NCBI GenBank assembly: GCA_002471275.1
Contig: DKPQ01000005.1
Location: 620,001 to 684,000, forward strand
Source: Flammeovirgaceae bacterium UBA7330
GTDB lineage: Bacteria; Bacteroidota; Bacteroidia; Cytophagales; Cyclobacteriaceae
Length of the DNA stretch: 64,000 nucleotides
Direction of reading: 5' to 3'
Shown here: in pieces, positions 8,628 to 15,852 of the stretch
Numbering within the stretch: position 1 is the stretch's first letter
Layout: the number at the start of each line of letters is the position of its first letter
Made by a program: the position numbers and the translations under genes
Notes under the pieces: model-generated
The model's input: only the letters and a program-made list of their open reading frames with translations
Databases searched by the model: none
Told to the model about the DNA's origin: nothing

Positions 8628-8819
8628 ATGGGCGTAATATTCATTTTGATCGGATGCAGTTTGTTGATGGCGACTGCTTTTTTGATTGCCTTTATCTGGG
8701 CGTCGAAGAGCGGTCAATATGAAGATGATTATACACCATCGATAAGAATATTGTTTGAAGACGAACCAAACCTTCCAATTCATGGCGAATCCAAAAGAAA
8801 ACCAGACCAGCGAAAATAA
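8628..8819 (+). CDS. ccoS: cbb3 oxidase assembly protein CcoS
   Basis: 63 residues: one N-terminal membrane helix (VIFILIGCSLLMATAFLIAF) followed by the family signature FIWASKSGQYEDDYTPSIRILFED. CcoS is a small inner-membrane protein needed for insertion of the heme b and copper cofactors into cbb3 oxidase. It is the first gene of the operon. Its last 38 nt overlap the start of ccoNO in another reading frame, which suggests translational coupling. The tail after LFEDE is charged and longer than in many homologues, perhaps because it overlaps the next start. Confidence 0.92.
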   Translation: MGVIFILIGCSLLMATAFLIAFIWASKSGQYEDDYTPSIRILFEDEPNLPIHGESKRKPDQRK

Positions 8820-10965
8820 TCAATCAGGGCTTCTGGAAACTTTCTATTACGACAATGCTATTGTCCGTATGTTTTTAATAGCAACGACCATTTTTGGTAT
8901 TATTGGGATGACTGTTGGCTTATGGGTAGCCTGTCAGTTTTTCTGGCCGGAGCTAAATTTCGGCTTACAGTATACCACTTTCGGTCGCTTAAGACCACTC
9001 CACACCAATGCCGTCATCTTTGCTTTTGTAGGAAACGGAATTTTTGCTGGGGTCTACTATTCATTGCAGCGCTTGTGCAAAGCAAGAATGTTTAGTGACT
9101 TACTCAGCAAAATTCATTTCTGGGGATGGCAGGCAATTATACTTTCTGCAGCGATCACGTTGCCACTGGGTTTTACCTCAGGAAAAGAATATGCGGAGCT
9201 GGAATGGCCGATCGACATAGCTATTGCCCTGATTTGGGTGGTTTTTGGAATTAACATGTTTGGAACGATCCTGAAAAGAAGGGAACGTCATTTATATGTG
9301 GCTATTTGGTTTTTCATAGCCACTTTTGTTACTGTAGCAATGCTACATATCGTTAACTCATTCGAGTTACCCATCTCGTTCATGAAGAGCTACTCCTGGT
9401 ATGCAGGCGTACAGGATGCGCTGGTACAATGGTGGTATGGCCACAATGCGGTAGCATTTTTCCTGACGACTCCGTACCTGGGTTTGATGTATTATTTTAT
9501 TCCTAAAGCGGCCAACCGGCCGATCTATAGCTATCGGCTATCGATTATACATTTCTGGGCGCTGATCTTTATTTATATCTGGGCAGGTCCTCACCACTTA
9601 TTATACAACGCACTTCCTGACTGGGCACAGTCATTGGGTGTAGTGTTCTCAGTCATGCTAATTGCTCCTTCCTGGGGTGGAATGCTCAACGGATTATTTA
9701 CGCTTAGGGGAGCCTGGGACCGGGTGAGAGAAGATCCTATTTTGAAATTTATGGTGGTAGCCATCACCGCTTATGGTATGGCTACTTTCGAAGGGCCAAT
9801 GCTCAGCCTTAAGAGTGTCAATGGAATCGCACATTTCACTGACTGGATTGTTGCCCATGTTCATGTGGGCGGATTAGGATGGAATGGCTTCATGACTTTT
9901 GCCATGCTGTATTACCTCATTCCAAAACTTTATGGAACAAGCCTATTCTCTACCAAGCTGGCCAATGTCCACTTTTGGATTGGCACCCTTGGGATTATTT
10001 TCTATGCCGTTCCCATGTATTGGGCTGGCTTTACCCAAAGCCTGATGTGGAAACAATTTACTCCTGAAGGCATCCTGGTATACAGCAACTTCCTGGAGAC
10101 AGTAACTCAGATCATGCCCATGTATATGCTGAGAGCTTTTGGGGGATTACTGTATCTGACAGGTGTTTTCATCATGGTATATAACCTGGTAAAAACAGCT
10201 CAGTCAGGAAGCTTTATTAGTGAAACAAAGGCTGAGGCAGCACCTTTAGCAAAAGACTATAAGCCGGCAGCTTCAGAGCACTGGCACCGAAGAATCTTTG
10301 AATGGCGACCAGTCAATTTGTTGGTTTGGAGCTTGATAGCAGTAGGAATTGGTGGGATCATTGAAATTGTCCCTACTTTCCTGATCAAATCCAACGTTCC
10401 GACAATCGCTACAGTGAAGCCATATACACCATTGGAGCTTCATGGAAGGGATATATATGTTCGTGAAGGCTGCTATACCTGTCACTCACAGATGATCCGG
10501 CCTTTCCGATCCGAAACCGAGCGATATGGTGAGTATGCCAAAGCAGGAGAGTTTGTCTATGACCACCCATTCCAGTGGGGATCTAAAAGAACAGGTCCGG
10601 ATCTGCTCCGGGTAGGGGGTAAATACACCCACAGCTGGCATTATTATCACATGGCTGATCCTACCAGTATGTCACCAGGATCCATTATGCCACCATACCC
10701 ATGGTTGTTTGAGCAGGACTGGGACAAAGACATGACACCAGCCAAAATTTCTGCAATGAGGACATTGGGAGTCCCATATGAAGAGGGTTTTGAAGATGTG
10801 GCCATCGCAACGGCAGAGATTCAGGCACAGGAAATAGTAGATAACCTGGCTTTAGAAAATATTGAGGTGGTGCCGGATAAAGAGATCATTGCTTTGATAG
10901 CTTATCTGCAACGAATAGGAACAGACATTGGAAATATTGAAGGCGTAGCCGAAAACACTAAATGA
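8782..10965 (+). CDS. ccoNO: cbb3-type cytochrome oxidase, fused subunits I and II (CcoN-CcoO)
   Basis: 727 residues from the ATG at 8782; a longer reading frame begins at a TTG (8755) but the ATG is the better start. The first ~480 residues are a 12-helix heme-copper oxidase subunit I with the histidine motifs LHTNAVIFAF, WWYGHNAVAFF, GPHHLLYNALPDW and VAHVHVGGLGWNG, which bind the hemes and CuB. After a linker and another membrane helix comes a CcoO-type domain with one heme c site, C564-Y-T-C-H (REGCYTCHSQMIRP), and an axial Met region (SPGSIMPPYPW). The enzyme reduces O2 to water at the inner membrane with high affinity. Fusion of CcoN and CcoO into one chain is typical of Bacteroidota. 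Confidence 0.97.
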   Translation: MANPKENQTSENNQSGLLETFYYDNAIVRMFLIATTIFGIIGMTVGLWVACQFFWPELNFGLQYTTFGRLRPLHTNAVIFAFVGNGIFAGVYYSLQRLCKARMFSDLLSKIHFWGWQAIILSAAITLPLGFTSGKEYAELEWPIDIAIALIWVVFGINMFGTILKRRERHLYVAIWFFIATFVTVAMLHIVNSFELPISFMKSYSWYAGVQDALVQWWYGHNAVAFFLTTPYLGLMYYFIPKAANRPIYSYRLSIIHFWALIFIYIWAGPHHLLYNALPDWAQSLGVVFSVMLIAPSWGGMLNGLFTLRGAWDRVREDPILKFMVVAITAYGMATFEGPMLSLKSVNGIAHFTDWIVAHVHVGGLGWNGFMTFAMLYYLIPKLYGTSLFSTKLANVHFWIGTLGIIFYAVPMYWAGFTQSLMWKQFTPEGILVYSNFLETVTQIMPMYMLRAFGGLLYLTGVFIMVYNLVKTAQSGSFISETKAEAAPLAKDYKPAASEHWHRRIFEWRPVNLLVWSLIAVGIGGIIEIVPTFLIKSNVPTIATVKPYTPLELHGRDIYVREGCYTCHSQMIRPFRSETERYGEYAKAGEFVYDHPFQWGSKRTGPDLLRVGGKYTHSWHYYHMADPTSMSPGSIMPPYPWLFEQDWDKDMTPAKISAMRTLGVPYEEGFEDVAIATAEIQAQEIVDNLALENIEVVPDKEIIALIAYLQRIGTDIGNIEGVAENTK

Positions 10966-10966
10966 T

Positions 10967-11149
10967 ATGCTGAAATTTATTAAACATCATATGGAGACCA
11001 TCTCAGGGATAGAAGTTTATCCCCTGATCTCACTAATCATTTTTGTGGTATTCTTTATCGGGCTTTTTATCTGGATCATCAAATCGGACAAAGCTCAAAT
11101 GGATGAGATATCCAGATTACCGCTTGACACTAAAGATGAAGAATCATGA
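10967..11149 (+). CDS. ccoQ: CcoQ/FixQ-like small subunit of cbb3 oxidase
   Basis: 60 residues with one membrane helix (YPLISLIIFVVFFIGLFIWI) and a charged C-terminal tail (KSDKAQMDEISRLPLD), the size and shape of CcoQ, which stabilises the oxidase complex. Sequence conservation in this family is low, so the call rests mainly on size, topology and position. It starts 1 nt after ccoNO and overlaps ccoP by 4 nt (ATGA). Confidence 0.85.
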   Translation: MLKFIKHHMETISGIEVYPLISLIIFVVFFIGLFIWIIKSDKAQMDEISRLPLDTKDEES

Positions 11150-12027
11150 GAATTTTAAAGTACATACTCAGCGTTTTTGCAGTCATATTTAGTTTAGGAG
11201 GTGCCCAGGCACAAGATACTGAAAGCACCTCAGGCCTCTATGCTCAGTATCAGCTGGAGATTGTCATCGCCGTAGCAGGGCTGGTTTGTCTGGCAGCGCT
11301 TTTGGCATTGTTTACAGCGCTTTATGCATTGAGATCAATTGCTGCTCTGGAGCATCCGCAGGAGCAGGTAGTGAAAGAGTCCTGGTGGCAGCGTTTTTGG
11401 TCCAACATCAATAAAGCTGTGCCTGTAGAGCAGGAGGCCACCGTGATGACCTCACACGAATATGATGGAATTAAGGAATTGGACAACAAGCTTCCTCCAT
11501 GGTGGCTGTATGGATTTTATTTCACCATCTTGTTTGGTGTTGGATATCTGTTGCACTACCATGTGTTTGGAACCGGGGACCTGCAACAGGAAGAGTATGA
11601 CAAACAAATGGCACAGGCCAAAGAAGAAGTAGAGACGTACCTGGCTTCCCAGGGTAATAGAATAGATGAAAGTACGGTTACATTTTCAGATGATCCGGCC
11701 GATTTGGCTGTAGGGAAGCAGATCTATGATGCGAACTGTCTGGTTTGTCATGGAACAGAGGGGCAGGGGGTTGTCGGACCAAATTTTACAGATAAATACT
11801 GGATACATGGTGGCGATATGGCATCGATCTTCTCGACTATAAAATATGGAGTGCCGGAAAAAGGAATGATTCCGTGGGAGACTCAGCTTACTCCACAGCA
11901 GATACAACAAGTATCCAGTTTTATCTATACGCTGGAAGGCACAAACCCGCCAAATCCAAAGGAACCGCAGGGAGAATTATTTGAGCGGGGTGAAAGTTCC
12001 ACTAGTGAAGAAAGCGAGGCTATTTGA
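11146..12027 (+). CDS. ccoP: cbb3 oxidase subunit III (CcoP) with a single heme c
   Basis: 293 residues: a signal-like N-terminus (MRILKYILSVFAVIFSLGGAQAQ), a membrane helix at about 35-65, a CcoP_N-like second helix (LPPWWLYGFYFTILFGVGYLL) and one cytochrome c domain with C198-L-V-C-H (NCLVCHGTEGQGVVGPN) and a distal Met (KGMIPW). Proteobacterial CcoP has two heme c groups; only one CxxCH occurs here, as is usual in Bacteroidota. It passes electrons from soluble or membrane cytochromes to CcoO. The stop and the ccoG start share a base (TGATG). Confidence 0.93.
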   Translation: MRILKYILSVFAVIFSLGGAQAQDTESTSGLYAQYQLEIVIAVAGLVCLAALLALFTALYALRSIAALEHPQEQVVKESWWQRFWSNINKAVPVEQEATVMTSHEYDGIKELDNKLPPWWLYGFYFTILFGVGYLLHYHVFGTGDLQQEEYDKQMAQAKEEVETYLASQGNRIDESTVTFSDDPADLAVGKQIYDANCLVCHGTEGQGVVGPNFTDKYWIHGGDMASIFSTIKYGVPEKGMIPWETQLTPQQIQQVSSFIYTLEGTNPPNPKEPQGELFERGESSTSEESEAI

Positions 12028-13454
12028 TGGATACCAGTGTTGAGGAGCTGTATAAGGAAAAGGAAGCTGAGGAAAGCTTTCGGGACAGGATATCCACGGT
12101 GGATGAGGAGGGTAAGCGAGTATGGGTCTATCCGAAAAAACCGAAAGGAAAGCTAACCAACTACCGAGGGTTAACTGCTTTCCTCTTGCTTCTGTTTCTC
12201 ATTGGCAGTCCGTTTATCAAGATAGACGGGCAGCCTTTTCTGCTTTTCAATATTTTTGAACGGAAGTTCATCATTTTTGGACAGGTTTTCTGGCCCCAGG
12301 ACTTTTTCCTGGCAGTGGTGGCAATGATCACATCTCTGGTGATTATTGTGCTTTTTACCGTGGTGTTCGGGCGCATATTTTGTGGGTGGATATGCCCCCA
12401 AACGATTTTCATGGAATGGGTATTCAGACGTGTAGAATATTGGATTGAGGGTGACTATATGGCGCAAAAGGTCCTCAACAAGAAGCCCTGGAATTTCGAG
12501 AAAATCCTTAAAAAAACTTCTAAGCAAATCATATTTCTACTGATCAGTGCGCTCATCATGCATACATTCATGGCCTATATCGTAGGAGTGGAAAAGACCT
12601 GGGAGCTTGTTCAGGCAGGACCGGGCATAGAACCCATTGGATTTTTATCCATGGTACTATTGACCGGTGCTTTCTATGGGGTTTTTGGGTTTATGCGAGA
12701 GCAGGTTTGTACCACCATTTGTCCTTATGGAAGGCTACAGGGTGTGCTGCTGGACAGGCAAAGTATAGTAGTGGCCTATGATCATGTGAGAGGTGAGCCA
12801 AAAGGGAACTTCAGGAAAAATGAGAACAGGGAGGAAGCGGGTAAAGGAGATTGCATCGACTGCAAACAGTGTGTATATGTTTGTCCAACAGGAATTGATA
12901 TCAGACATGGAACACAGCTGGAGTGTGTGAACTGTACAGCCTGTATAGATGCCTGCAACTCGATTATGGATAAAGTGGATCTTCCCCGAGGATTGATCCG
13001 GTATGCTTCCGAACAAAATATTGCTGATAAACTGCCTTTCCGATTCACCGGAAAGATGAAAGCTTATACTACAGTGTTAGTCTTCCTGATTGGTTTTTTG
13101 GTTACGCTCATGGTAATGAGGTCTGATTTCGAAACGACTATTCTAAGAACTCCGGGCATGATGTATCAGACCCGGGATGATGGTAGCATTACCAACCTGT
13201 ATCAGATTAAAATTGTCAATAAGACCAACGCATCGCATGACGTTTCTTTTAAACTGCTCAACCCCGAAGGAAAGATTGAACTGGTAGGTTCCGGGATCAA
13301 ACTGGCAGAGCAGGGGATAGGTCAGGGAGCATTTTTTGTGATTATCAATCCTGATGAATTGAGTCAAATGAGCACCAAAGTGGAAGTGGGTGTCTACGCG
13401 GGTGATGAATTGGTAGAAACAGTAAAAACAAAATTTTTAGGTCCGGCTAAATGA
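12027..13454 (+). CDS. ccoG: cbb3 oxidase accessory polyferredoxin CcoG (RdxA/FixG)
   Basis: 475 residues from the ATG at 12027, which overlaps the ccoP stop by one base. Membrane helices near 45-65, 90-115, 165-190 and 340-360 flank two cysteine motifs typical of the family (CGWICPQTIF and CTTICPYGRL). A double 4Fe-4S ferredoxin follows, at C276-x2-C-x2-C-x3-CP and C300-x2-C-x2-C-x3-C. The C-terminus (about 370-475) is the FixG Ig-like domain. CcoG is thought to reduce Cu(II) for insertion into cbb3 oxidase. Position between ccoP and ccoH is the standard order. Confidence 0.95.
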   Translation: MDTSVEELYKEKEAEESFRDRISTVDEEGKRVWVYPKKPKGKLTNYRGLTAFLLLLFLIGSPFIKIDGQPFLLFNIFERKFIIFGQVFWPQDFFLAVVAMITSLVIIVLFTVVFGRIFCGWICPQTIFMEWVFRRVEYWIEGDYMAQKVLNKKPWNFEKILKKTSKQIIFLLISALIMHTFMAYIVGVEKTWELVQAGPGIEPIGFLSMVLLTGAFYGVFGFMREQVCTTICPYGRLQGVLLDRQSIVVAYDHVRGEPKGNFRKNENREEAGKGDCIDCKQCVYVCPTGIDIRHGTQLECVNCTACIDACNSIMDKVDLPRGLIRYASEQNIADKLPFRFTGKMKAYTTVLVFLIGFLVTLMVMRSDFETTILRTPGMMYQTRDDGSITNLYQIKIVNKTNASHDVSFKLLNPEGKIELVGSGIKLAEQGIGQGAFFVIINPDELSQMSTKVEVGVYAGDELVETVKTKFLGPAK

Positions 13455-13461
13455 TAAAATT

Positions 13462-13899
13462 ATGAAATGGAATTGGGGTACTAAAATCGCATTGTCCTTT
13501 TTTTTGTTTGGGGTGTTTATCCTTTACATGGTAGTTCAGGCCTTCAGACAGGATTTTGACCTGGTCACAGAAAATTACTACCAGGAAGAGCTGCAGTATC
13601 AGGAAAGGATCCAGGAAAAGGCCAATCTGCTCAGATCCGGAGACGAAATAATCATCGAGTCAAACGTAGGTGATGTTCTATTCAAGTTCCCGGAATCATT
13701 TAGTGATGCAGAAGGCACCATCTATTTCTATCATCCATCTAGAAAATTGTTTGACAAGACTTTTCAGGTGGATCTCAATGATCAAAACCAACAAAGTATC
13801 AACCGGGACGAATTAGTGCGAGGTCGGTATAAGGTAAAAGTGAGCTGGCAGGTAGGCGGATTATCTTACTTTCAGGAAAAGGAATTGTACCTGCAATGA
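13462..13899 (+). CDS. ccoH: FixH/CcoH family protein
   Basis: 145 residues with one N-terminal membrane helix (IALSFFLFGVFILYMVVQAF) and a periplasmic beta-sandwich domain. The segment DFDLVTENYYQEELQYQERI just after the helix is the FixH signature. CcoH is an assembly factor that stays with the cbb3 complex. The gene starts 7 nt after ccoG and overlaps the next gene by 4 nt (ATGA). Confidence 0.92.
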   Translation: MKWNWGTKIALSFFLFGVFILYMVVQAFRQDFDLVTENYYQEELQYQERIQEKANLLRSGDEIIIESNVGDVLFKFPESFSDAEGTIYFYHPSRKLFDKTFQVDLNDQNQQSINRDELVRGRYKVKVSWQVGGLSYFQEKELYLQ

Positions 13900-14579
13900 T
13901 CACAGCCTTCATCATAGGGTTGATTGGGAGTTTTCACTGCGTGGGCATGTGTGGCCCACTGATGATCACTTTTACTGAACAGTCAGGCGTAAGGGCGTAT
14001 ATTTCATTTGCAGGGTATCACCTCGCGAGAATATCAGTCTATGCTTTGCTCGGGGTGTTGTTTGGACTGATCGGAACATCTTTTGAGATCATCCACATCC
14101 AGAAATTCGGAGCTATACTGGTAGGGGCATTTATCCTATTGATTTATGGTTTTCCAAAAGCCAGAAATTATATGGAAGCGCTATACTATCACTCCTTCTT
14201 TTACCAGTGGATCAAGAAGCGCTTTACAAGCTACTATGGAACAAATGCAAAATGGGTGGCTGCTGGTACTGTCAATGGTTTCCTGCCCTGTGGACTGATT
14301 TACCTGGCAGCAGCGGGGGCGATCCTTACGAATGAAATTGTCAGCTCTGCATTATACATGACCCTGTTTGGGTTAGGGACTCTGCCAGGCTTGATGGCTT
14401 TGACCATTATGAGAAACCGGATCCCGAATCTCTTTAAGAAAGTACCGAATGCCATTACGCTGATCGCCTTGCTGTCGGGAGGTATCTTGATTATCAGGGG
14501 AATCATTGCTGATGACCCCGAATGGAACCAACTGATGACCCAGCAGATCAGCAGGATCGTAAGTGCCTGCGGGCTTTGA
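13896..14579 (+). CDS. TauE/SafE-like membrane protein of cbb3 operons
   Basis: 227 residues and about six membrane helices. It begins IGLIGSFHCVGMCGPLMITF, the Cys-containing signature of the short TauE/SafE-like family (DsbD transmembrane-like) that regularly ends Bacteroidota and proteobacterial cbb3 operons. A second conserved segment, GTVNGFLPCGLIYLAAAGAI, contributes another Cys. The family is annotated as sulfite exporter, but with this neighbourhood a role in copper or cofactor handling for the oxidase is more likely; this is inference. It is the last gene of the operon, with no close terminator; the next T-rich hairpin on this strand is about 500 nt downstream. Confidence 0.85.
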   Translation: MITAFIIGLIGSFHCVGMCGPLMITFTEQSGVRAYISFAGYHLARISVYALLGVLFGLIGTSFEIIHIQKFGAILVGAFILLIYGFPKARNYMEALYYHSFFYQWIKKRFTSYYGTNAKWVAAGTVNGFLPCGLIYLAAAGAILTNEIVSSALYMTLFGLGTLPGLMALTIMRNRIPNLFKKVPNAITLIALLSGGILIIRGIIADDPEWNQLMTQQISRIVSACGL

Positions 14580-14619
14580 GTTAAGGGTCCGAACTAGCAG
14601 GGTGTTTAACATACTTCAA

Positions 14620-14636
14620 GGGTATCCGGAATACCC
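14620..14636. repeat. Palindrome GGGTATCCGGAATACCC at the left side of the array
   Basis: GGGTAT and ATACCC form a perfect 6-bp inverted repeat around CCGGA. The ten bases CGGAATACCC (14627-14636) recur as a direct repeat at 15068-15077, immediately to the right of the 21-bp array, preceded there by GGGGTT. The two copies bracket the array at 39 and 14 nt from its ends. Confidence 0.65.
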
Positions 14637-14675
14637 CTAAGGCATTCGGGGAGGGGTTAGTTGTATCCGGAGATG

Positions 14676-15053
14676 AACTGGTTCACCTTTTTGCCAAACC
14701 AGTTCGCAAAAAAGACCAACTACTTCATGAATAGGACGAACTAGTTAGTAAAACAGCCGGCTGCGCCAGTAAAAAAGGTGAGCTCACTGGAATATTTCAT
14801 TAATTAACTGAGCAAAAAGACTAACCAGTTTGTAAATGAATCGCTCGTTCGCAGCAAATAACTTCGATCCCGGAGAAAATTTCTTCCTGATCGGAGCAAA
14901 AACGTTCAATACCCCGAGAAAAAAGCTTCGACATCGCACGAAATTTCTGCTTATTCCAAGCAAAATGCTTTGAAGCCGAAGCATTTTGCTCGAAACAGCC
15001 AGAAAAAAGATTCGACACTGCAGCTAATTGCTTCGCGAGTGGAGAAAAAAGGT
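14676..15053. repeat. Degenerate tandem array, 18 units of exactly 21 bp with phased A/T tracts
   Basis: Cutting the sequence every 21 bases from 14676 gives 18 units with no length change (378 nt). Units differ in sequence, but each has an uninterrupted A/T run of at least four bases at columns 11-19, for example AAAAAA in units 2, 5, 12, 16 and 18 and TTTTT in unit 1. Units 1-4 and 8 begin AAC-N-A/G-G/C-T-T; units 13, 17 and 18 begin TCGAC or TCGCG. The A/T phasing is absent from the 21 bp on either side, so the limits are fairly sharp. Twenty-one bp is two helical turns, so the array should be intrinsically curved. It is not a CRISPR (no constant repeat). I do not recognise a named family. 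Confidence 0.75.
14959..14990. repeat. Perfect 12-bp inverted repeat inside the 21-bp array
   Basis: AGCAAAATGCTT at 14959-14970 and AAGCATTTTGCT at 14979-14990 are exact reverse complements around an 8-nt loop. They lie in two neighbouring units of the array, so one unit is in effect an inverted copy of the other. GAACTGGTT/AACCAGTTC (14675-14683 and 14697-14705) forms a similar pair at the left end. Confidence 0.8.
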
Positions 15054-15079
15054 TCGAAGAGGGGGTTCGGAATACCCTG

Positions 15080-15115
15080 ATGGGGGTGTATAGACTCCCC
15101 CATAGGCTTTTTTTT
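15080..15115 (+). terminator. Rho-independent terminator candidate, plus strand
   Basis: ATGGGGG (15080-15086) pairs with CCCCCAT (15097-15103) around a 10-nt loop, followed after AGGC by eight T (15108-15115). It would end transcripts reading through from the cbb3 operon and across the 21-bp array. Confidence 0.65.
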
Positions 15116-15145
15116 ACCACTATTGGTGACAACATGGGTTCTGCT

Positions 15146-15175
15146 AAAAAGGTCCGTTGGTGAAAACACCAACGG
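15146..15175 (-). terminator. Rho-independent terminator of the lysE-end operon
   Basis: Read on the minus strand, a perfect 9-bp stem CCGTTGGTG/CACCAACGG with a 4-nt loop (15154-15175) is followed by ACC and five T. It lies 50 nt downstream of the lysE stop, so it ends the MacAB-lysE operon. Confidence 0.75.
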
Positions 15176-15225
15176 AGGCTGGTCTCAATTTTAGATGCCA
15201 TATTAGAATTGCCCTGAATCTGGTA

Positions 15226-15849
15226 TTATCGCTCCGAAAAAACCAGCCTGATCCCCAGCAGGACCATGATAGACCCAGCAATCTTTTGAACAATTCCTCC
15301 GGCATTTTTATGACTTAGCAGATAATTTCCGATGGTGCCGGCAAAGTAGCCCAACACGGTCAGGAAGATGAGTCCGAAAAAACAAAAGAGCAGACCGAGC
15401 AGCGAAAGCTGGGTCTCATGGCTCTGCATGGCATCTGCATTGATGAACTGGGGCAGAAATGCCAGGAAGAACAGGGCCACTTTCGGATTTAAAATATTGG
15501 TTAGCATGCCCTGAACAAAGACCTTCCGGTTAGGAATCCTTTTTTGCGTATCCAGATCAAACTTTTCTTTGCTCAACAGGGCTTTTACACCCAAATAGAT
15601 CAGGTAAATCGCTCCGGCAAATTTAATGACCATAAAGGCCGTGGCAGAAGTCTTTAGAATCAGTGAAAGCCCCAAAGCTGCAAACAAGGTGTGGACAAGG
15701 ATCCCTGCCGTGACTCCGAAAGCGGAGATAAGCCCGGCCTTTTTACCCCCGGAGATACCCCTGGTAAGAACATACAGAAGGTCGGGTCCGGGAGTAAGGA
15801 TCAGGATCCATGATAATGTGATGAACAGTTCAAGGTTTTTAAATTCCAC
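15226..15849 (-). CDS. LysE-family amino-acid/metabolite exporter
   Basis: 207 residues and about six membrane helices. The N-terminal signature SWILILTPGPDLLYVLTRGI matches the LysE/RhtB family of amino-acid and small-molecule exporters. The start is a GTG at 15849: an in-frame TAA lies two codons upstream and no ATG precedes the conserved N-terminus, so GTG is required. Only 3 nt separate it from the adaptor gene, so it is probably co-transcribed with the MacAB-like genes. The exported substrate is unknown. Confidence 0.88.
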   Translation of the reverse strand: MEFKNLELFITLSWILILTPGPDLLYVLTRGISGGKKAGLISAFGVTAGILVHTLFAALGLSLILKTSATAFMVIKFAGAIYLIYLGVKALLSKEKFDLDTQKRIPNRKVFVQGMLTNILNPKVALFFLAFLPQFINADAMQSHETQLSLLGLLFCFFGLIFLTVLGYFAGTIGNYLLSHKNAGGIVQKIAGSIMVLLGIRLVFSER

Positions 15850-15852
15850 AGG

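Larger units (their letters stand above)
14580..15225. other. 646-bp gene-free stretch between the cbb3 operon and lysE
   Basis: I see no convincing gene here. From left to right it holds a palindrome (14620-14636), an 18-unit 21-bp periodic array (14676-15053), a partial copy of the palindrome (15062-15077), a terminator-like hairpin on the plus strand (15080-15115) and one on the minus strand (15146-15175). Short minus-strand reading frames exist (for example 14821-15201 and 14784-14984), but they are by-products of the array. Confidence 0.7.

Noticed and set aside
8755..8781. TTG start extending ccoNO by nine codons
   Set aside because: The ATG at 8782 gives a normal N-terminus, and the extension would lengthen the overlap with ccoS for no reason.
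12161..12527. Open frames of 83 and 118 codons antisense to ccoG
   Set aside because: They mirror the membrane-helix coding region of ccoG and show no independent features.
13896..14579. Naming the last cbb3-operon gene a sulfite exporter
   Set aside because: The family label comes from distant relatives; operon context points to oxidase assembly, so only the fold name is given.
14676..15053. CRISPR array
   Set aside because: No constant repeat separated by unique spacers; units are diverged throughout, the period is only 21 bp and no cas genes are near.
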